64,000 bases of DNA from Pseudogemmobacter hezensis (lineage in GTDB: Bacteria; Pseudomonadota; Alphaproteobacteria; Rhodobacterales; Rhodobacteraceae): positions 1 to 64,000 of the forward strand of contig NZ_JABJXT010000002.1 in NCBI RefSeq assembly GCF_013155295.1, given 5' to 3'. Under the pieces are notes generated by a model that was given only the letters and a program-made list of their open reading frames with translations, was not told the DNA's origin and did not search any database. Made by a program: the position numbers and the translations under genes. The first letter of the stretch is position 1; each line of letters begins with the position of its first letter. Positions 61,625-64,000 of this stretch are shown here, piece after piece.

Positions 61625-63817
61625 ATGACCCAGGCAGATTTTCTCAAAACCGCAGCCCCCGCTCTTGTCACTCTGCCAGAGGATGAGATCACCGGCCCGA
61701 AACGCTTTTTCAACCGCGAGCTGTCCTGGCTGGCCTTCAACTGGCGTGTGCTGGAAGAGGCCGCGAACCCCGCCGTGCCTTTGCTGGAACGGCTGCGCTT
61801 TCTGTCAATCTCTGCCACCAACCTGGATGAGTTTTACACCGTCCGCGTCGCGGGCCTTCGGGCGCTGAAACGCACCGGGAATGCGGTCTCCTCCGAGGAT
61901 GGTCGCACCCCCGCCGAACAGCTGGAGCTGATCAGCGCCGAGGCGCGACGCCTGATGCAGGTGCAACAGACCACCTTCAAAAAGCTGCGCGCAGAGATGG
62001 AAGAGGTCGGCATCGTCTTGCTGACGCGCTCGAAACTGAATGTGCGCGATCTGAAATTCCTGGAAGAATACTTTCTTTCCAATGTCTTCCCGGTGCTTTC
62101 GCCGCTGGCGATTGACCCCGCGCACCCCTTCCCCTTCATCCCCAATACCGGCTTTTCGCTGGCGCTCGAGTTGGAGCGCACCTCGGACCGCCGCCGCCTG
62201 AATGCGCTTTTGCCGATCCCGCAGCAGGTGTCGCGCTTTGTGCAGCTGCCGGGCAATCCGGGCCAGGACCGTTTCCTGCCGCTGGAAGAGCTGCTGCTGC
62301 TGCATCTCGACATGCTGTTCCCGGGCTTTTCAGACCGCGGCCATTGCACCTTCCGCGTACTGCGGGACAGCGATCTTGAGGTCGAGGAAGAGGCCGAAGA
62401 CCTCGTGCGCGAGTTCGAGACCGCGCTGAAACGCCGCCGTCGCGGCGAGGTGATCCGGCTGAAAATGTCGGCAGGTGCACCGCCGGAACTGCGCGCCCTG
62501 ATCATGGAAGAGATCGACGCCGACGAGGATGAGGTGATCGAGGTTCGCGGGTTGATCGGCATTGCCGATCTGAAGGCGCTGGTGCTGAACTCGCGCCCGG
62601 AACTCCTTTGGCCGTCCTTCACGCCGCGCGTGCCGGAACGCGTGCGCGACCATGACGGCAATATCTTCGCCGCGATCAAGCAAAAGGATATGCTGCTGCA
62701 TCATCCTTATGAAACCTTTGACACCGTGGTGCGCTTCTTGGAACAGGCGGCGCGTGACCCGAATGTGGTGGCGATCAAACAGACGCTTTACCGCACCTCC
62801 TGGGACAGCCCCATCGTCTCGGCGCTGTGCGAGGCGGCTGAGAGCGGCAAGTCGGTCACCGCGCTGGTCGAGCTGAAAGCCCGCTTCGACGAGGCCGCGA
62901 ATATCCGGCAAAGCCGCCGGCTGGAACGCGCGGGCGCCCATGTCGTCTATGGGTTTATGAACCTGAAAACACACGCGAAAATCTCGGCGGTTGTGCGGCG
63001 TGAGGGCGACAATCTCGTCACCTATACCCATTACGGCACCGGGAATTACCACCCGATCACGGCACGGATCTACACCGACCTTTCGCTTTTCACCTGCGAT
63101 GCCGCGCTTGGCCGTGATGCGACGCGGGTGTTCAACTACCTTTCGGGCTATGTGCAGCCGCAGGGGCTGGAGAACCTGGCGATCTCGCCGATCAGCCTGA
63201 AGCCGCGCCTTCTTGAACTGATCGCGGCCGAGGCGGATCATGCCAAAGCGGGCCGCCCGGCGGAAATCTGGGCCAAGATGAACTCGGTCATCGACCCCGA
63301 GGTGATCGACGCGCTTTATGCCGCCAGCCAGGCCGGGGTGAAAATTTCCCTCGTCATCCGCGGCATCTGCGGTCTCAGGCCCGGCGTCAAAGGCCTGTCA
63401 GAAAATATCCGCGTCAAATCCATCGTCGGGCGCTTCCTGGAACATTCGCGCATCGTCTGTTTCGGCAATGGATTCGGCCTGCCTGCGCAAAAGGCGCGGG
63501 TCTTCATCTCCTCCGCCGACTGGATGGGCCGCAACCTCAACCGCCGCGTCGAGACCCTGGTCGAGACCATGAACCCTACCGTGAAAAGCCAGATCCTGTC
63601 GCAGATCATGGCGGCAAACCTCGCGGATGAGGCGCAAAGCTGGGTGCTCTCGCCCGATGGCCGCTATCAGCGCGATCTGGGCAATGGCGAGGCCAACCTC
63701 TTCAACTGTCACCGCTTTTTCATGGAGAACCCCTCGCTTTCGGGCCGGGGCACCGCCGGGGCAAAAGACGCGCCCCGCATCCTGTCGTCGCGCGACGAGG
63801 AAAGCACCCGCAGCTGA
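61625..63817 (+). CDS. ppk: Polyphosphate kinase 1
   Basis: A 730-aa enzyme making inorganic polyphosphate from ATP. The N-terminal domain begins [21 protein letters not shown] and has [17 protein letters not shown]. The catalytic His is in [15 protein letters not shown] (near 440) and the second conserved His in [53 protein letters not shown] and [17 protein letters not shown] are PPK1 hallmarks. It follows hdaA by 91 bases and precedes the probable ppx start, the standard order in this order of bacteria. Confidence 0.97.
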   Translation: MTQADFLKTAAPALVTLPEDEITGPKRFFNRELSWLAFNWRVLEEAANPAVPLLERLRFLSISATNLDEFYTVRVAGLRALKRTGNAVSSEDGRTPAEQLELISAEARRLMQVQQTTFKKLRAEMEEVGIVLLTRSKLNVRDLKFLEEYFLSNVFPVLSPLAIDPAHPFPFIPNTGFSLALELERTSDRRRLNALLPIPQQVSRFVQLPGNPGQDRFLPLEELLLLHLDMLFPGFSDRGHCTFRVLRDSDLEVEEEAEDLVREFETALKRRRRGEVIRLKMSAGAPPELRALIMEEIDADEDEVIEVRGLIGIADLKALVLNSRPELLWPSFTPRVPERVRDHDGNIFAAIKQKDMLLHHPYETFDTVVRFLEQAARDPNVVAIKQTLYRTSWDSPIVSALCEAAESGKSVTALVELKARFDEAANIRQSRRLERAGAHVVYGFMNLKTHAKISAVVRREGDNLVTYTHYGTGNYHPITARIYTDLSLFTCDAALGRDATRVFNYLSGYVQPQGLENLAISPISLKPRLLELIAAEADHAKAGRPAEIWAKMNSVIDPEVIDALYAASQAGVKISLVIRGICGLRPGVKGLSENIRVKSIVGRFLEHSRIVCFGNGFGLPAQKARVFISSADWMGRNLNRRVETLVETMNPTVKSQILSQIMAANLADEAQSWVLSPDGRYQRDLGNGEANLFNCHRFFMENPSLSGRGTAGAKDAPRILSSRDEESTRS

Positions 63818-63820
63818 TCG

Positions 63821-63847
63821 CGCCCCGCCGGGCACAAAGGCGGGGCG
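63821..63847 (+). terminator. Hairpin after ppk
   Basis: CGCCCCGCC, nine bases, GGCGGGGCG: a 9-bp perfect stem three bases past the ppk stop. No U-tract follows, so read-through into the next gene is possible. Confidence 0.55.
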
Positions 63848-63948
63848 TGATAGCGCAGACAGGGGTTCAGACGGGGACTCAGACCCGGGAATGGTTGACC
63901 TGAGCGCCTGGCTGCCACAAAACGGAAATACCCAAGGCCGGAGATGCG

Positions 63949-64000
63949 ATGAGCACCGACGAAACGCCCACCCCGCAGCATGACCTGAACGCTGGCCGGA
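63949..64000 (+). CDS. ppx: 5' end of a gene, probably exopolyphosphatase (cut by the window)
   Basis: The frame MSTDETPTPQHDLNAGR begins at an ATG preceded by GGCCGGAGATGCG. Only 17 codons are visible, too few to identify the family. In Rhodobacterales ppk is usually followed by a ppx/gppA exopolyphosphatase with a variable polar N-terminus, so that is the likely product; the assignment is from context only. Confidence 0.5.
   Translation, partial: MSTDETPTPQHDLNAGR

Overview
This 64 kb window is chromosomal DNA from a high-GC alphaproteobacterium, most likely a member of the Rhodobacterales (Paracoccus/Rhodobacter relatives). The family make-up supports this: phaA/phaB, a long-chain polyprenyl diphosphate synthase divergent from a DUF2007/tRNA1Val-methyltransferase-like pair, cnoX next to LON-domain and Trm112 genes, a short-form proS near lolCD, and an AI-2E/hdaA/ppk/ppx series. 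I cannot name the genus from sequence alone.

Layout. (1) 1-4.4 kb is the edge of a mobile or decayed island: a tyrosine integrase, a strong inverted repeat, a 3' fragment of tRNA-Ser(GCU) that looks like an attachment site, then debris. The debris is a DUF3883 gene with an in-frame TGA, a frameshifted C5-cytosine methyltransferase whose tail reads into a ParE-like toxin end, and a 9-bp tandem repeat. A glycosyltransferase follows. (2) 5.7-18.6 kb is mostly housekeeping: LuxR-type regulator, polyprenyl synthase, tRNA methyltransferase, YdcH-like protein, DMT exporter, phaB/phaA, EAL protein, tag, cnoX-LON-Trm112, rsmB, an SDHAF4-like protein and dapB. (3) 18.7-21.8 kb is a molybdate module (modE, modABC) with a palindrome in the modE-modA gap. 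(4) 21.9-31.0 kb holds a bestrophin, a GAF/Fis regulator beside an acetaldehyde-type dehydrogenase, an amidase, dapF-mtaB and a DUF3592 membrane protein. (5) 31-35 kb has a LacI regulator and an XRE-cupin regulator divergent from a large FMN/FeS/FAD oxidoreductase.

(6) 35-53.5 kb is the accessory core. First comes a ferric-chelate uptake locus: two FecCD permeases, a binding protein, a siderophore-interacting reductase, an ATPase, a TonB-dependent receptor and an IclR regulator, followed by an NtaA/SnaA-type flavin monooxygenase. Next to it is an unusual transport operon: a Tat-exported solute-binding protein, two permeases and an ATPase, then a polysaccharide-deacetylase-like amidohydrolase, a small CxxC protein and a CobW/COG0523 GTPase. 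Divergent from this operon are a GntR-family regulator with two winged-helix domains and a full-length paralogue of the binding protein that has no export signal. The last two could form a cytoplasmic ligand-sensing pair, which I consider the best candidate for an undescribed system here.

(7) 53.5-64 kb returns to core genes: UPF0104 membrane protein, lolD/lolC, a glycosyltransferase, proS, an AI-2E family protein, hdaA, ppk with a Pho-box-like triple repeat upstream, and the first codons of a probable ppx.

Many other long open frames are antisense or shifted shadows of these genes and are left out. Start codons were chosen from ribosome-binding sites, overlaps and family lengths; uncertain ones are noted in the entries.
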